DNA of 64,000 bases from Clostridiales bacterium (GCA_012729115.1 JAAYDR010000001.1:1-64000), one strand, 5' to 3'; counted from the stretch's first letter, positions 7,960-17,603 are shown. Program-made: numbers and translations. The notes: generated from the letters alone by a model not told the origin.

Positions 7960-9856
7960 CTCCAGACTGGGTCAGCGCGTAGAGGATGATGCCGTTGGAG
8001 ATCAGGATCCGCATCACCTCTGACAGGCCGCCTTCCGAAATCGCTGCATTGGCCACCTGAATGCCCAGGGCCAGCACACCCTGGAACAGGAATGTGCCCA
8101 GGATTACGTTGGATACCTTTGCCCTGGAGACGGTAGCCCCGCCGATCAGGATCGCGCTGGCGGCAATAAAGCCCATTTGCCTTGGGCCGCTGTAGAGCTG
8201 CATGAAGCCGAAGCTTTGGGAGTACACAATGATACCCACGGCCGCGATTACCGAGGAAATCGTGGTGCCGATGGTACGCATGCGGTTGACATTGATGCCG
8301 GCTGCCTCTGCGAACCTGGGATTGGAGCCTGCGGCGATCATGGCGGTACCGGTTTTGGAGCGGGAGAACAGCCACATGATCGCACAGCTTAGGAAGAAGA
8401 ACAGCAGCAGGCCTGTTGGGACCACGACCCCAAAGAGTTTAAATGACAGGAAGTTGTTGAGGATGGATCCAAAGGAACCTTCCATATTATGCATCACCCG
8501 CAAACCGGTGCCCAGTGCCCAGGTGATCTTTGGGTTTCTGAAGGGAAGCATCATCCAGGCGATGCACATCAGGCTCACAAAGGAAAAGCCTACATAGGTG
8601 GAAACCGTCATCTCATTGCCCTTGAGCCTGTTGAGCAGCTTTGCGTACAGCCATCCGATGGGCACGGCAAAGAGACAGCCCACCCCTACGGAGAAGAAAA
8701 ACGCACCCCAGCCTGTCATGTTGTATTCCAGGGCAATCAGGGTAGACAGAAGCCCGCCGATGATGCCCGAGGTCATGCCCATGTTCAGGGTGATGCCGCA
8801 CTGGATGCCGGGGAGCATGGCCAGAGCCAGGACGCCGAACATGCCCGTGCGCTTTAGTACATTGCCTACCATGGCCGGAACGGAAATGCCATACAGACCC
8901 GCCGCCACGCACAGGAATACGAGGAAGGCTAAAATCACCAGGCGGGGCATTCCCAGCTTGGTAACCAGGGGCTTATAATAGAACAGCCCCAGGGATAGAA
9001 TGAACAGACCTATGCCGATGGTGATCATATCATCGCCACGGCGCGCCAGGTTCATTTGCAGCCCTTCGCCGGCGCTGAAGTTGGACAAAGCCCCCATGGT
9101 TTCATAACGGTCATATTCCTGCTCAAAGCCGGAGTTATGCTGGTAAACGATGTCGAGAATGGGCTTTTTCACGCTGTCACCCATCTCCTCCGTCAGCCCG
9201 GTGAGGGTTGTCACCAGCTCCGTCCAGAGGGCCTGATAACGGGGATGAATATCGGCTTGCAGGGCAAGCAGCGCATCGCTGGCAATAAAGCCTGAATAAT
9301 CTATGGTTTCTTCCTGAGTCTGCTCCAGGTCGGCTTCATCAATGATCTCGCCCTCACCCTCCACCGTATCCGTAAGGCTGGCAAGATCCTCCTCATGGGC
9401 CGCCTCCTGCTGCCGGATTTCCCCCAGCTGCTGGGCATAGACAGCCTTCTCCCGAGATTCAAGCTCCGCATAGGCACGCTGAGCTGCCTGAAGCTCATCA
9501 ATCCTGGCGTTGATGCCGGCGGTATTGATGCCATCAAACTGCGCGTACTGGGCGGCAGCCTGGGCCCGGGCCTCGGCTTCCTTTTCGGAGGCATAGGCCG
9601 CGCGCGCATTCCGGCTGAACTTGTTGGCGTCCGCATATTCCCGCGCTGCTTTCTTGGCCTCCAAAGCGATCTGGTCGATGAGGGCTCCGGCTGCGGTGCG
9701 CATCACAGCGTAGGTGCGCATGTCACTCATGGCCTTCCGGGTAAAGTCGTTGCTGCGCATCCAATACCCGGCAATGCCCGCTACCACCATCACCACAGAC
9801 AGAAGGACGAGGACACCCGAGATAATCCATTGCGTCTTGGAATGCTTATGCCTCAT
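7943..9856 (-). CDS. ABC transporter permease with a long helical extracytoplasmic insertion
   Basis: This 637-residue permease has one N-terminal membrane helix (about 10-32), then about 240 residues (35-275) rich in Ala, Glu, Arg and Gln that read as coiled coil, then a normal BPD_transp_2-type membrane region to the C-terminus. The usual family length is about 320-430, so the insertion is the odd part; it should face outward and could dock the binding protein. It overlaps the ATPase gene by an ATGA at 9853-9856 and the second permease by 17 bp. Confidence 0.85.
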   Translation of the reverse strand: MRHKHSKTQWIISGVLVLLSVVMVVAGIAGYWMRSNDFTRKAMSDMRTYAVMRTAAGALIDQIALEAKKAAREYADANKFSRNARAAYASEKEAEARAQAAAQYAQFDGINTAGINARIDELQAAQRAYAELESREKAVYAQQLGEIRQQEAAHEEDLASLTDTVEGEGEIIDEADLEQTQEETIDYSGFIASDALLALQADIHPRYQALWTELVTTLTGLTEEMGDSVKKPILDIVYQHNSGFEQEYDRYETMGALSNFSAGEGLQMNLARRGDDMITIGIGLFILSLGLFYYKPLVTKLGMPRLVILAFLVFLCVAAGLYGISVPAMVGNVLKRTGMFGVLALAMLPGIQCGITLNMGMTSGIIGGLLSTLIALEYNMTGWGAFFFSVGVGCLFAVPIGWLYAKLLNRLKGNEMTVSTYVGFSFVSLMCIAWMMLPFRNPKITWALGTGLRVMHNMEGSFGSILNNFLSFKLFGVVVPTGLLLFFFLSCAIMWLFSRSKTGTAMIAAGSNPRFAEAAGINVNRMRTIGTTISSVIAAVGIIVYSQSFGFMQLYSGPRQMGFIAASAILIGGATVSRAKVSNVILGTFLFQGVLALGIQVANAAISEGGLSEVMRILISNGIILYALTQSGGESRV

Positions 9857-11451
9857 GCCTGATCGCCTCCTTCCACCTTCAAACCCGACATGGCAAGACC
9901 AAAACTTGCGTCGGAGCTGTCCGGCTTGAGTATGTCCGCAATCTCTCCCTCGGCGACGATGGCGATTCTGTCACAGACGGAGCGCAGTTCCATCAGCTCC
10001 GAGGATACCATGACAATGGTCAGCCCGGTTTCCCGGTTCAGCTTGACCAGGGTTTCCAGCACCAATTGCTTTGCCCCAATGTCAATTCCCCGGGTGGGTT
10101 CGGACACGAACAGGAACTTGGGATGCAGGGCCAGCGCACGGGCAACGCACACCTTCTGCTGGTTGCCGCCGGAAAGGGTGCCTGTATGCTGGGCAGGGGA
10201 TTGGCAGCGGATGTCCAACTCCTTGATCATCTTTTTGGCAAAGGTGCGGATTGCCTTGCCATTGCGAAGGCGCATGAACTTGGGTCCCACCAAAAAGTCC
10301 CCGTGGACCTGCATAGCGTTGAAGACGATGTTGTCCTCTATGGGCTGGTCCAACAGAAGCCCAACGCCCCGCCTGTCCTCGGATACCATGGCCAGGCCGC
10401 GCTTCAGGGCAATCCTGGCATCATTCAGCGGCAGTGACTCTCCAAAGAGCTCCACCTCACCCTGGGCGGGGTACAGCCCCATGATCCCGTTGGGAAGCCC
10501 CACCTTGCCCTGACCGGCCAGGCCGCCGATGCCCAGAATCTCGCCCTCATAAACGTCCAAATCGATGCCGTGCACAGCCTCGCCCGGCATATCCACGGTG
10601 AGACCCCGCACCTTCAAGGCCACATTCCCTTGATGAGCCTGCTGCCTGGGGGGAAGATTGATCATCCCCTCCTCGCCCCGACCGATCATCAGCGACGCCA
10701 TCTCTACCAGGGATGTCTCCTTTTTTTCACGCACAGCCACCAGCTTGCCATCCCTAAGGATGGTGATGGTGTCTGCCGCGCTCATCACCTCATCCAGGCG
10801 ATGGGTGATAAAGATGATAGCAATGTTGTGGGAAGCGATCTCCCGCATCACGGAGATCAGCTGGCTGGCCTCGCTCTCCGTCAAAACAGCGGTAGGCTCG
10901 TCAAAGACCAGGAGCTTGATGCCTGTCTTGTCGATCTCCCTGGCAATCTCCACAAACTGCATATAGCCCACGGGAAGCCCTTTGATGGGTGTATCCTCGC
11001 TGATGGCTATTCCGACGCTGCCCAGGGCCTTGCGGGCATCCGCCCGCATGGCAGCCATGTCCAGGGATTCCAGTTCTCGGCCAAAGATACGGCTGACCAC
11101 ATTGGCCCGGGAAATCTCCCGGTTGAGCTTGATGTTCTCCGTGATGGTAAAGCCGGGAATCAGCATGAACTCCTGATGGACCATACCGATGCCTTTCAAC
11201 ATGGCATCCTGGGGAGAAATGACACTGGTTTTTTCGCCCTCCAGCAGCATCTCTCCCTTGTAACCGCCCGTAGATTGGATAACAGGCATACCAAAAAGGA
11301 TATTCATCAGAGTGGATTTTCCCGCGCCGTTCTCACCCAGCAGCGCGTGGATTTCACCGGGCCTGACGCGCAGGCTCACGTCCCTGAGCACGGCGTTTTG
11401 CCCGTACTCCTTGGTGATATTGTTCATTTCCAGCACATATTCCGATGACAA
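9853..11451 (-). CDS. ABC transporter ATP-binding protein (two nucleotide-binding domains)
   Basis: This 532-residue protein carries tandem ABC domains as in ribose/nucleoside importers. The first has Walker A GENGAGKST and Walker B LLVFDEPTA. The second keeps the signature LSGGNQQ but has GLAGQGKVG in place of a standard Walker A and FVSEPTRG as its Walker B region. I chose TTG 11451, seven bases after GGGAGGGG, because the frame upstream runs into the terminator. It powers import through the two downstream permeases. Confidence 0.9.
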   Translation of the reverse strand: MSSEYVLEMNNITKEYGQNAVLRDVSLRVRPGEIHALLGENGAGKSTLMNILFGMPVIQSTGGYKGEMLLEGEKTSVISPQDAMLKGIGMVHQEFMLIPGFTITENIKLNREISRANVVSRIFGRELESLDMAAMRADARKALGSVGIAISEDTPIKGLPVGYMQFVEIAREIDKTGIKLLVFDEPTAVLTESEASQLISVMREIASHNIAIIFITHRLDEVMSAADTITILRDGKLVAVREKKETSLVEMASLMIGRGEEGMINLPPRQQAHQGNVALKVRGLTVDMPGEAVHGIDLDVYEGEILGIGGLAGQGKVGLPNGIMGLYPAQGEVELFGESLPLNDARIALKRGLAMVSEDRRGVGLLLDQPIEDNIVFNAMQVHGDFLVGPKFMRLRNGKAIRTFAKKMIKELDIRCQSPAQHTGTLSGGNQQKVCVARALALHPKFLFVSEPTRGIDIGAKQLVLETLVKLNRETGLTIVMVSSELMELRSVCDRIAIVAEGEIADILKPDSSDASFGLAMSGLKVEGGDQA

Positions 11452-11499
11452 GGGGACACCCCTCCCAGGTTCGACAAGTAAGACTGCCGATGTTTCGAG

Positions 11500-11538
11500 A
11501 AAAAAGGCCCGCTCGCCATTAAGCGGGCGGGCCTTTTT
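11500..11538 (-). terminator. Internal terminator between the binding-protein and ATPase genes
   Basis: A GC-rich stem, GGCCCGC...GCGGGCC (about 11506-11533), is flanked by A and T runs, so it can work on either strand. On the - strand it sits 17 bp after the binding-protein stop and before the ATPase. Partial termination here would give more binding protein than membrane components, a common arrangement in importers. Confidence 0.8.
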
Positions 11539-11554
11539 GAGGTCGCACCATGCG

Positions 11555-12694
11555 TTACTTGAGGTAGTCGTTGAAATCCAGGTTGTCAAAGAGAAGCATG
11601 AAGTAGTTGGAAACTTCCTTGCCGTTGCCGTCCACATAGGTGGAAAGAGCGGCTTCGGCTCCGGCGGCGCTGGACAGGGCCTTTTTCAGTTCATCGATAT
11701 TGGTCTTCTCGGAGAAGCCGCCCTCGATATAGGCCTTGGCATACTCAAAGCCGCCGTAGATCATGCTCATGTTTACGGGAACAGCCCAGGTGGAGAAGCG
11801 GCTCAGAGCGTTCTTTTCTTTAAGAACCGCAGCGCTCTTGGTCAGATAGGCATCGATGTTGCCGTAATCTTCAGGTTCTACAGCCAGACCAAAGGAGGCC
11901 GGGAAGCCGTGGAAGGGGCTGGGGCAGCAGGGCAGCGGATAGTAAGCATTTTCCTGAGCCAGCACAGCAGCCTGCAAGGCTTCCTGCATGCCGCAGTTGG
12001 TGCAGAAGAAAGCAACCTTCTTGCCGGCATACTCCTGCATTACCAGGGGCACGTCCTCCAGGATGAACTGTTGGGCACCCGTCATGCCGGCATCGCCGGT
12101 GGGGTCGGGAGCATCACGGAACACAAACTCAATACCCGCGTCCTCGCACTGTTCCACGAGGATGTTGTAGCGGGCTACAATGGTTTCATAGCCCATGTGA
12201 CGGGCAAAGGAATAGTGCACCAGCACGTCGCAGCCCCATTCCTTGATGGTTTCTACGATCTGGTAGCCGCCGTTGATCTCGTCAACGCCCATTACCACAT
12301 CAGCAGCGCCTGCGATGTCCGCCGGGTCTTCCGCGGGAACACCGGCCAGGAACAGGATGTCATCACGGCCCAAGTCGTTCTTGATCTGGGTGATGGCGGC
12401 GGTGGTGCCCTGAACGGATTGCACCATGATAATCGCCTTCACCTGCGGGTCGGCGGCAAACTGCAGGATCTTGCCAATGGTGGTTTCTACTTCAGAGGAG
12501 AAGTTGTCCGGATAGGTATCGGTAATGACCATGCCCGGATATTGCTCCTTCAGCTTTTCTGCGGCACGGAACTCTTCTTCACCCTGGGTGGTGGTTCCGG
12601 TGAGGATGGCGATCTTGTAATCGGCCGCCAGAGCGGAAGTAGCCAGCCCCAAAACCAAGACGAGAGCCAAAAGGATGCTTACCATTTTTCTCAT
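11555..12694 (-). CDS. DUF3798-type substrate-binding lipoprotein-like/secreted protein
   Basis: This 379-residue protein begins with a signal peptide (MRKMVSILLALVLVLGLATS then ALAAD). It is not a lipoprotein, because there is no lipobox Cys. The mature part reads as a periplasmic-binding fold similar to DUF3798 proteins of Clostridia, with KIAILTG at its start and a Cys-containing segment CTNCGMQEAL. It heads the four-gene importer operon and would capture the solute. ATG 12694 follows GGGAGG. The ligand is unknown; the neighbouring permease type suggests a sugar, nucleoside or similar small molecule. Confidence 0.82.
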   Translation of the reverse strand: MRKMVSILLALVLVLGLATSALAADYKIAILTGTTTQGEEEFRAAEKLKEQYPGMVITDTYPDNFSSEVETTIGKILQFAADPQVKAIIMVQSVQGTTAAITQIKNDLGRDDILFLAGVPAEDPADIAGAADVVMGVDEINGGYQIVETIKEWGCDVLVHYSFARHMGYETIVARYNILVEQCEDAGIEFVFRDAPDPTGDAGMTGAQQFILEDVPLVMQEYAGKKVAFFCTNCGMQEALQAAVLAQENAYYPLPCCPSPFHGFPASFGLAVEPEDYGNIDAYLTKSAAVLKEKNALSRFSTWAVPVNMSMIYGGFEYAKAYIEGGFSEKTNIDELKKALSSAAGAEAALSTYVDGNGKEVSNYFMLLFDNLDFNDYLK

Positions 12695-12723
12695 GCGATT
12701 ATACCTCCCTGAACGTTTTTTAC

Positions 12724-12752
12724 AGTATACAGGATACACCTCATTCCGTCAA
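12724..12752 (-). promoter_or_regulatory. Promoter of the DUF3798 importer operon
   Basis: The -35 TTGACG (12747-12752) and -10 TATACT (12724-12729) are spaced by 17 bp, giving a 5' leader of about 25 bases. Between this promoter and the rnpB terminator (12753-12924) I see only a small GGCGG/CCGCC hairpin near 12897 and no gene. Confidence 0.75.
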
Positions 12753-12924
12753 CAACAAAAGGGCTTTAAAATGAACCATTTCTGATTCTGTGATGCACTA
12801 AAATTGTATAAGCAGGTCTTCCATGGGCGTTTTTCATCCAGGCGGGACAAGCGGCTGAAGGATACATTCCGTTCAAATGCAATCCGCTGCCGGGCCTGGC
12901 GGGGTCCGCCAAAGGGAAAAATAT

Positions 12925-12965
12925 GAAAAGCGCTTCATGCATATCGCGTTCAGCGCTCTTTTTAT
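12925..12965. terminator. Terminator downstream of rnpB
   Basis: The stem AAAAGCGCT...AGCGCTCTTTTT has A and T tracts on both sides. It lies about 50 bases beyond the 3' end of RNase P RNA on the - strand. Confidence 0.65.
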
Positions 12966-13012
12966 GGTTTGTTTCCTTCTAAATATCTGATTTTGGATCA
13001 TACCCAAGGTGC

Positions 13013-13349
13013 AAACCAGCGCGGTCATAAGCCGAGTTCTGTCGTTGAACGATCATCTATCTAGGCCGCGCGTCACCGCGTGGCTCAAGCGATCTCTTTG
13101 AGGCACGGCGGGCAGCCGTATCGCCTCGTTCGGATCTTGCATCGGGTGGGGTTTACAGCGCCTGCCTGTCACCAGGCCGCGGGTGAGCTCTTACCTCGCC
13201 TTTCCATCCTTACCCTGGCTAGCCAGGGCGGTTTATTTCTGTTGCACTTTCCTTGGAGTCGCCCCCACCGGTCGTTAACCGGCACCCTGCCCTGTGATGC
13301 TCGGACTTTCCTCATGGCCAAGCCATGCGATCGTTTGGCCGCCTGGTTT
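13013..13349 (-). ncRNA. rnpB: RNase P RNA component
   Basis: Read on the - strand, this 337-base RNA has the conserved blocks of bacterial RNase P RNA: GAGGAAAGTCCGAGC near the 5' end, AGGGCAGGGTGCC, GGAAAGTGCAACAGAAA, and GACAGAACTCGGCTTATGACC-type sequence near the 3' end. The ends AAACCAG and CTGGTTT pair as helix P1, which sets the coordinates to within a few bases. It is the catalytic RNA that removes 5' leaders from tRNA precursors. Confidence 0.95.
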
Positions 13350-13357
13350 ACATGCAT

Positions 13358-13386
13358 AGGGTATCATGAAGGAACAGGGTTGTCAA
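13358..13386 (-). promoter_or_regulatory. Promoter of rnpB
   Basis: The -35 TTGACA (13381-13386) is a perfect consensus and lies 17 bp from -10 TACCCT (13358-13363). The predicted start of transcription falls within a few bases of the P1 helix. Confidence 0.75.
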
Positions 13387-13477
13387 GGGACAGCGACGGC
13401 CGCAGATTGACAAAACAAGCCAAAACGCTTATGATTAAGAATACTCGACCCATTGAGACCCTTCGAAAGGAGCCGTC

Positions 13478-14569
13478 ATGCAAGTCGCTACCGTTGCCCA
13501 TCCTTTAAAGCGCATCGGCCTGCTTGTTTTCAGCCTGGCCCTGTCGCTGGCATGCATTGTGCTCTGTCCGCCCCTGGCGACCCCCATGGCCTTTCTCCTG
13601 CCTGTGGCGGTATGTCCTGCCTGGTTCAGCCATGGCTTATGGTATTCGATGCTGCTATCCATCATTCCCTGCACAGGAGCACTGCTGACCGGAAGCGACC
13701 TGCCTCTGAGCCTGCTCTTGCTACCCTGCCCCTATCTTTGCCTGCTGGCAACTCAAATCTCCTCCCGGCGCAAACTGCCCTTCTTGTGGGTAGCCGGGAT
13801 TCTTTCGGGAATTGTGATGCTGACTCAGACCTTTTGGATGGGACGGGTTATGCAGCTTCTTGGGGGAGATCTGTTTACCGAACTTGCCAAGCAAACGGTG
13901 ACGTATCTTTCTGAACTGCCCAACTCCGGCAATCTGCTCTACAGCCTGGTCCAGGTTGGATTTCTGAAGATCCCGGCGCAGTTTGAACACGCCATCGGTT
14001 TTCCCATTGGCGGCCTCATCATCCTCAACCCCGCTCTGCGCTGGGAACTGCTCAACGCGCTGCGCTTTAGGCTTTATGACCTGCTGAAGGCGGCCATTCC
14101 CTCCCTGCTGATCCAAAGCAGCCTGATCACCGGGCTGTTTACGGCGCTTCGCTCTGCCAGGGAGATCGGAAGACGGTCCGCCCCTGTGGAGCTCGAGCCT
14201 GCCCACAAAACGGTTCCCACCGGCCAGGTACCCTACCCCCTGTTTCGAACCCTCCGCCTGCCCCATGCCGACCGGCGATACGTTGCTTTTCTCGCTTTGG
14301 TGGCTCTGGGCTTGGGGCTGGTGGACGGAGAAATTCCTGCCCTGATGAGCAGTTTGATGATGGCGGCCTTTGCTACCATCTGCCGCCTTATGGGAGCCTC
14401 CACGCTGGTTTTCTTCCTTTGCCGCAGGCATCCGGCGCGAAGCCTCTTCGCGGGCCTCCTGACTGGGGCTGTGTACCTGCTCTTTCCAACCCTTCTTCTT
14501 ATCCTGGGTATGGCCGATCAATTCATGGATCTGCGAAATGCCACATTTCATCATCATGAGGGGGACTAA
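13478..14569 (+). CDS. YybS-like polytopic membrane protein (DUF2232 type)
   Basis: This 363-residue hydrophobic protein has about eight membrane segments and a polar loop around residues 225-260. I assign it to the YybS/DUF2232 group mainly from its position immediately before rplI (3-bp gap) and its topology, since this neighbourhood is standard in Bacillota. In Bacillus the order is yybS-gdpP-rplI-dnaC; here no gdpP-like gene lies between. It may be a transport or envelope protein, but function is not established. The start follows GAAAGGAG. Confidence 0.6.
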   Translation: MQVATVAHPLKRIGLLVFSLALSLACIVLCPPLATPMAFLLPVAVCPAWFSHGLWYSMLLSIIPCTGALLTGSDLPLSLLLLPCPYLCLLATQISSRRKLPFLWVAGILSGIVMLTQTFWMGRVMQLLGGDLFTELAKQTVTYLSELPNSGNLLYSLVQVGFLKIPAQFEHAIGFPIGGLIILNPALRWELLNALRFRLYDLLKAAIPSLLIQSSLITGLFTALRSAREIGRRSAPVELEPAHKTVPTGQVPYPLFRTLRLPHADRRYVAFLALVALGLGLVDGEIPALMSSLMMAAFATICRLMGASTLVFFLCRRHPARSLFAGLLTGAVYLLFPTLLLILGMADQFMDLRNATFHHHEGD

Positions 14570-14572
14570 ACC

Positions 14573-15022
14573 ATGAAAGTTATTCTGTTGTGCGACGTCA
14601 AAGGGACCGGGAAAAAGAATGAAATCCTCAATGTATCCGACGGATTTGCCCGAAACTACCTGTTTCCCCGGAAGTGGGCCATGGAAGCCACTCCCGGAGC
14701 GGTGAAGGAGATCGAGCGCAAACACGCCCTGGAGGCCAAGCAGGAGCAGGAACGACGGGAAGCAGCCATGGAAAAAGCTGCCGCTCTGCGGGGCAAGGTA
14801 ATCCATATCACCGCCAAGGGTGGTGAAAAAGGTCGTCTTTACGGCAGCATCACCAGCCAGGAAATTGCAGAGGCCTTGAAAGCCCAACACGGCATTGAGA
14901 TCGATAAGCGCAAGATCGAATGCGAACCCATCCGTCATGCAGGTGATATGGAAATCTCCGTGTGGATCTACAGTGGGATTACCACCCCCATGACCGTGCA
15001 TGTGGAGGCTGTGGCAAAGTAA
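14573..15022 (+). CDS. rplI: Large ribosomal subunit protein bL9
   Basis: This 149-residue protein opens with [19 protein letters not shown] and contains [18 protein letters not shown], the canonical bL9 N-terminal domain. A long connecting helix rich in E, K and A (about 42-75) leads to the C-terminal rRNA-binding domain. It is the usual length. It follows the YybS-like gene by 3 bp and precedes dnaB by 72 bp. Confidence 0.97.
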   Translation: MKVILLCDVKGTGKKNEILNVSDGFARNYLFPRKWAMEATPGAVKEIERKHALEAKQEQERREAAMEKAAALRGKVIHITAKGGEKGRLYGSITSQEIAEALKAQHGIEIDKRKIECEPIRHAGDMEISVWIYSGITTPMTVHVEAVAK

Positions 15023-15094
15023 CGGGAGATGCGGTGCGCTTGTTAAAGGAAAACCTCATCCATATTACGCAAAGCTTCACGGGGAGGAATTGTA

Positions 15095-16468
15095 ATGGAA
15101 GGACAGGAATTGCTTCGTGCCCTGCCGCCCAATAACATCGACGCGGAACGCTCGGTGCTGGGGGCCATGCTCCAAGACTCCTCTGCTGCCACCCTGTCCT
15201 TTGAACTTCTCTCTCCCGGTGACTTTTACTCCCCGGAACACAAAGAAATTTTTGACGCCATGAAAACCCTCCATGTGTCGGGATCCCCCATTGATGTGAT
15301 GACCGTGAGCAACGAGCTCTCCCGCCGGGGCACCCTGGAGGGCGTGGGCGGCGCTTCCTATCTTTTGCAAGCATTCCGCTTTGTGCCTACCACCGCCAAC
15401 ACCCGCACCTATGTGGAGATCGTCCTGGAAAAATCCACCCTGCGCAAGCTCATCGCTGCCTGCCAGAAAATCATGGAGCAATGCTACAGCCAGCTGGAAC
15501 CCCTGCCCGAGATCCTGCACGGAGCGGAGCGGGAGATCTTCAATATTGTGATGAAGCGGGGTGGCGCGGATACCCTCAAACCCCTGAGCACCGTGCTCAG
15601 CGTAACCTTCGACAAAATCGAGGAACTCAGCCGCCTGAAGGGCCGCCTATCGGGGGTGCCCTCGGGATTGTATGACCTGGACCGGATGCTCACGGGCTTC
15701 CACGGCGGTGAGTTCATTCTCATCGGGGCCCGCCCCGCCATGGGCAAAACCTCGGCCGCCCTGGGCATTAGCCTGTTCGCGGCGGATAAAGGCCATAAAA
15801 CCGTAGCAATCTTTTCCATGGAGATGCCCAGTGAGCAGATTGGCATGCGTATCCTCTGCTCCGCATCCAATATCAATATGCAGCGGGTTCGCACAGGGAT
15901 GCTCAGTGATGAGGAGTGGATCAAGCTGGGGGATTCCCTCAACTACTTGAGCTCCTGCCCCATTTATATCGATGACACCCCGGCCCTCACCCCATCCCAG
16001 CTGCGCAGCCGCTGCCGCAGGTTGATGATGGAACAGGGGCTGGATCTGGTGGTGGTGGACTACCTCGGCCTGATGGGCAGCGACAAGCGCACGGAAAACC
16101 GGCAGCTGGAAGTCAGTGAAATCAGCCGGCAACTTAAGTCCATTGCCCTGGAGTTGAAAATACCGGTGCTGGCTTGCGCCCAGCTGTCCCGTGCTCCCGC
16201 CAACCGAACGGACAAGCGTCCCCTGCTCAGTGACCTGCGGGATTCCGGCAGCATTGAGCAGGATGCTGACGTAGTGTTGTTTCTCCACCGGGAGGGATAC
16301 TATGCCACAGCCGAGACCGGCGGAAAGCCTGACGACAGCGAAGGCGAGATCCATATCGCCAAGCAACGCAACGGTCCCGTGGGAACGGTGATGGTGGAGT
16401 GGCAGGCGGAGTTTGCCCGCTACACCAACCTGCCGGGTACCCGCGTTCCCCTATATGCCGAGGATTAA
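15095..16468 (+). CDS. dnaB: Replicative DNA helicase
   Basis: This 457-residue protein has the N-terminal DnaB collar domain (about 12-115), a linker helix, and a RecA-like C-terminal domain with Walker A GARPAMGKTS (211-220) and Walker B VVVDYLGLM. The segment beginning SDLRDSGSIEQDADVVLFLH is typical of DnaB motif 4. It is the hexameric helicase that unwinds DNA ahead of the replisome. GGGGAGGAATTGTA precedes the ATG. No intein is present. Confidence 0.97.
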   Translation: MEGQELLRALPPNNIDAERSVLGAMLQDSSAATLSFELLSPGDFYSPEHKEIFDAMKTLHVSGSPIDVMTVSNELSRRGTLEGVGGASYLLQAFRFVPTTANTRTYVEIVLEKSTLRKLIAACQKIMEQCYSQLEPLPEILHGAEREIFNIVMKRGGADTLKPLSTVLSVTFDKIEELSRLKGRLSGVPSGLYDLDRMLTGFHGGEFILIGARPAMGKTSAALGISLFAADKGHKTVAIFSMEMPSEQIGMRILCSASNINMQRVRTGMLSDEEWIKLGDSLNYLSSCPIYIDDTPALTPSQLRSRCRRLMMEQGLDLVVVDYLGLMGSDKRTENRQLEVSEISRQLKSIALELKIPVLACAQLSRAPANRTDKRPLLSDLRDSGSIEQDADVVLFLHREGYYATAETGGKPDDSEGEIHIAKQRNGPVGTVMVEWQAEFARYTNLPGTRVPLYAED

Positions 16469-16485
16469 AGACTGGAGAGCCGAAT

Positions 16486-17460
16486 ATGCAGCAACCACCC
16501 GTTTGTGAATTTGTAAAGGATATCCGCTTTGAAGGCTTCCTTCTGGTGCGCATGAGCGAGCAGCGCACCGGTGGCAATGGTGCAAAATACCTGGATATGT
16601 CCCTGGCGGACCGCACCGGAGAGGTGAGCGCCAAGCTTTGGGATGGCAATGTAGCGCCGCCTGCTGTAGGCACCGTGGTGAAGGTTCGGGGCGGTACGCT
16701 GGAATACAATGGCCGTTTGCAGCTGCGCATTGAAAAGCTGCGTGGGCTGGAGCCTGCGGATGAGGTGGATATCGCCCAGCTTACTCCCAGCGCTCCGGAA
16801 AGCCCTGAGGATATGCTTGTGGAGCTGCGAACTGCTATTGAAGAGATGACAAGCGCACCCCTGCGAAAGCTCACCGGAGCACTCGTCGATCAATACCAGG
16901 ATAAGCTGATCTATTACCCGGCCGCCCAAAAAATCCATCACGCGGAACGCAGCGGGCTTTTGCATCACACCACGGGCATGCTCCGGGCCGCCCGGGCCAT
17001 CCTTGCGGTATACCCCTGGCTGAACAGGGACCTTGTATTTGCCGGGGTGATCGTCCATGACCTGTGCAAGACAGAGGAAATGGAAAGCGATCTCCTGGGC
17101 GTGGTGCGGGATTACTCGCAAAACGGCCTTCTGCTCGGTCATCTGACCCTTGGTGTTACCCGCATCGCCCAAGCAGCGGACAGGATTGGCGTCAGCGGTG
17201 AGCCGGTGCTGCTCCTGCAGCACATGATGCTCAGCCACCATGGGGAGGAGGCCTTCGGAAGCCCCCGCAAGCCTATGTTTCCGGAAGCGGAACTGCTCCA
17301 CTGGCTGGACCTGCTGGATGCCCGAATGAACGAAATGCAAACCGCCTTGGGTAAGGTCTCCCCAGGGGTTTTCTCCGAAAAAATCTGGTCCCTGGACCGC
17401 CGCCTCTATCGCCCCAAGTATGAGGAACTCACACAGGAGCCTTCCTTGCCCGAAGGTTGA
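16486..17460 (+). CDS. YhaM-like 3'-5' exoribonuclease (OB fold + HD domain)
   Basis: This 324-residue protein has an N-terminal OB-fold nucleic-acid-binding domain (about 12-90) and a C-terminal HD phosphohydrolase domain with HHAERSGLLHHT and the metal pair in VIVHDLCKTE. Length and domain order match YhaM, a 3'-5' exonuclease that trims RNA (and DNA) in Bacillota. ATG 16486 follows GGAGAG and starts 17 bp after dnaB, so the two are probably co-transcribed. Confidence 0.88.
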   Translation: MQQPPVCEFVKDIRFEGFLLVRMSEQRTGGNGAKYLDMSLADRTGEVSAKLWDGNVAPPAVGTVVKVRGGTLEYNGRLQLRIEKLRGLEPADEVDIAQLTPSAPESPEDMLVELRTAIEEMTSAPLRKLTGALVDQYQDKLIYYPAAQKIHHAERSGLLHHTTGMLRAARAILAVYPWLNRDLVFAGVIVHDLCKTEEMESDLLGVVRDYSQNGLLLGHLTLGVTRIAQAADRIGVSGEPVLLLQHMMLSHHGEEAFGSPRKPMFPEAELLHWLDLLDARMNEMQTALGKVSPGVFSEKIWSLDRRLYRPKYEELTQEPSLPEG

Positions 17461-17603
17461 CGAGAGGTCCCCAAAAATGTTACAATCTCATTGCATAATG
17501 ACGAAAACCGCTTTGTTCATCGTTGGATCATTGTAACGCAATGCGGGCATAAACCCGTGATCGGAAACAACCGCAGCGAGGGCTGCCCACCGGAGGAGAG
17601 CAT

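Noticed and set aside
13080-13508. Open frames on both strands inside the RNase P RNA region
   Set aside because: The sequence is the conserved RNase P RNA; the frames have no RBS and reflect RNA structure, not protein.
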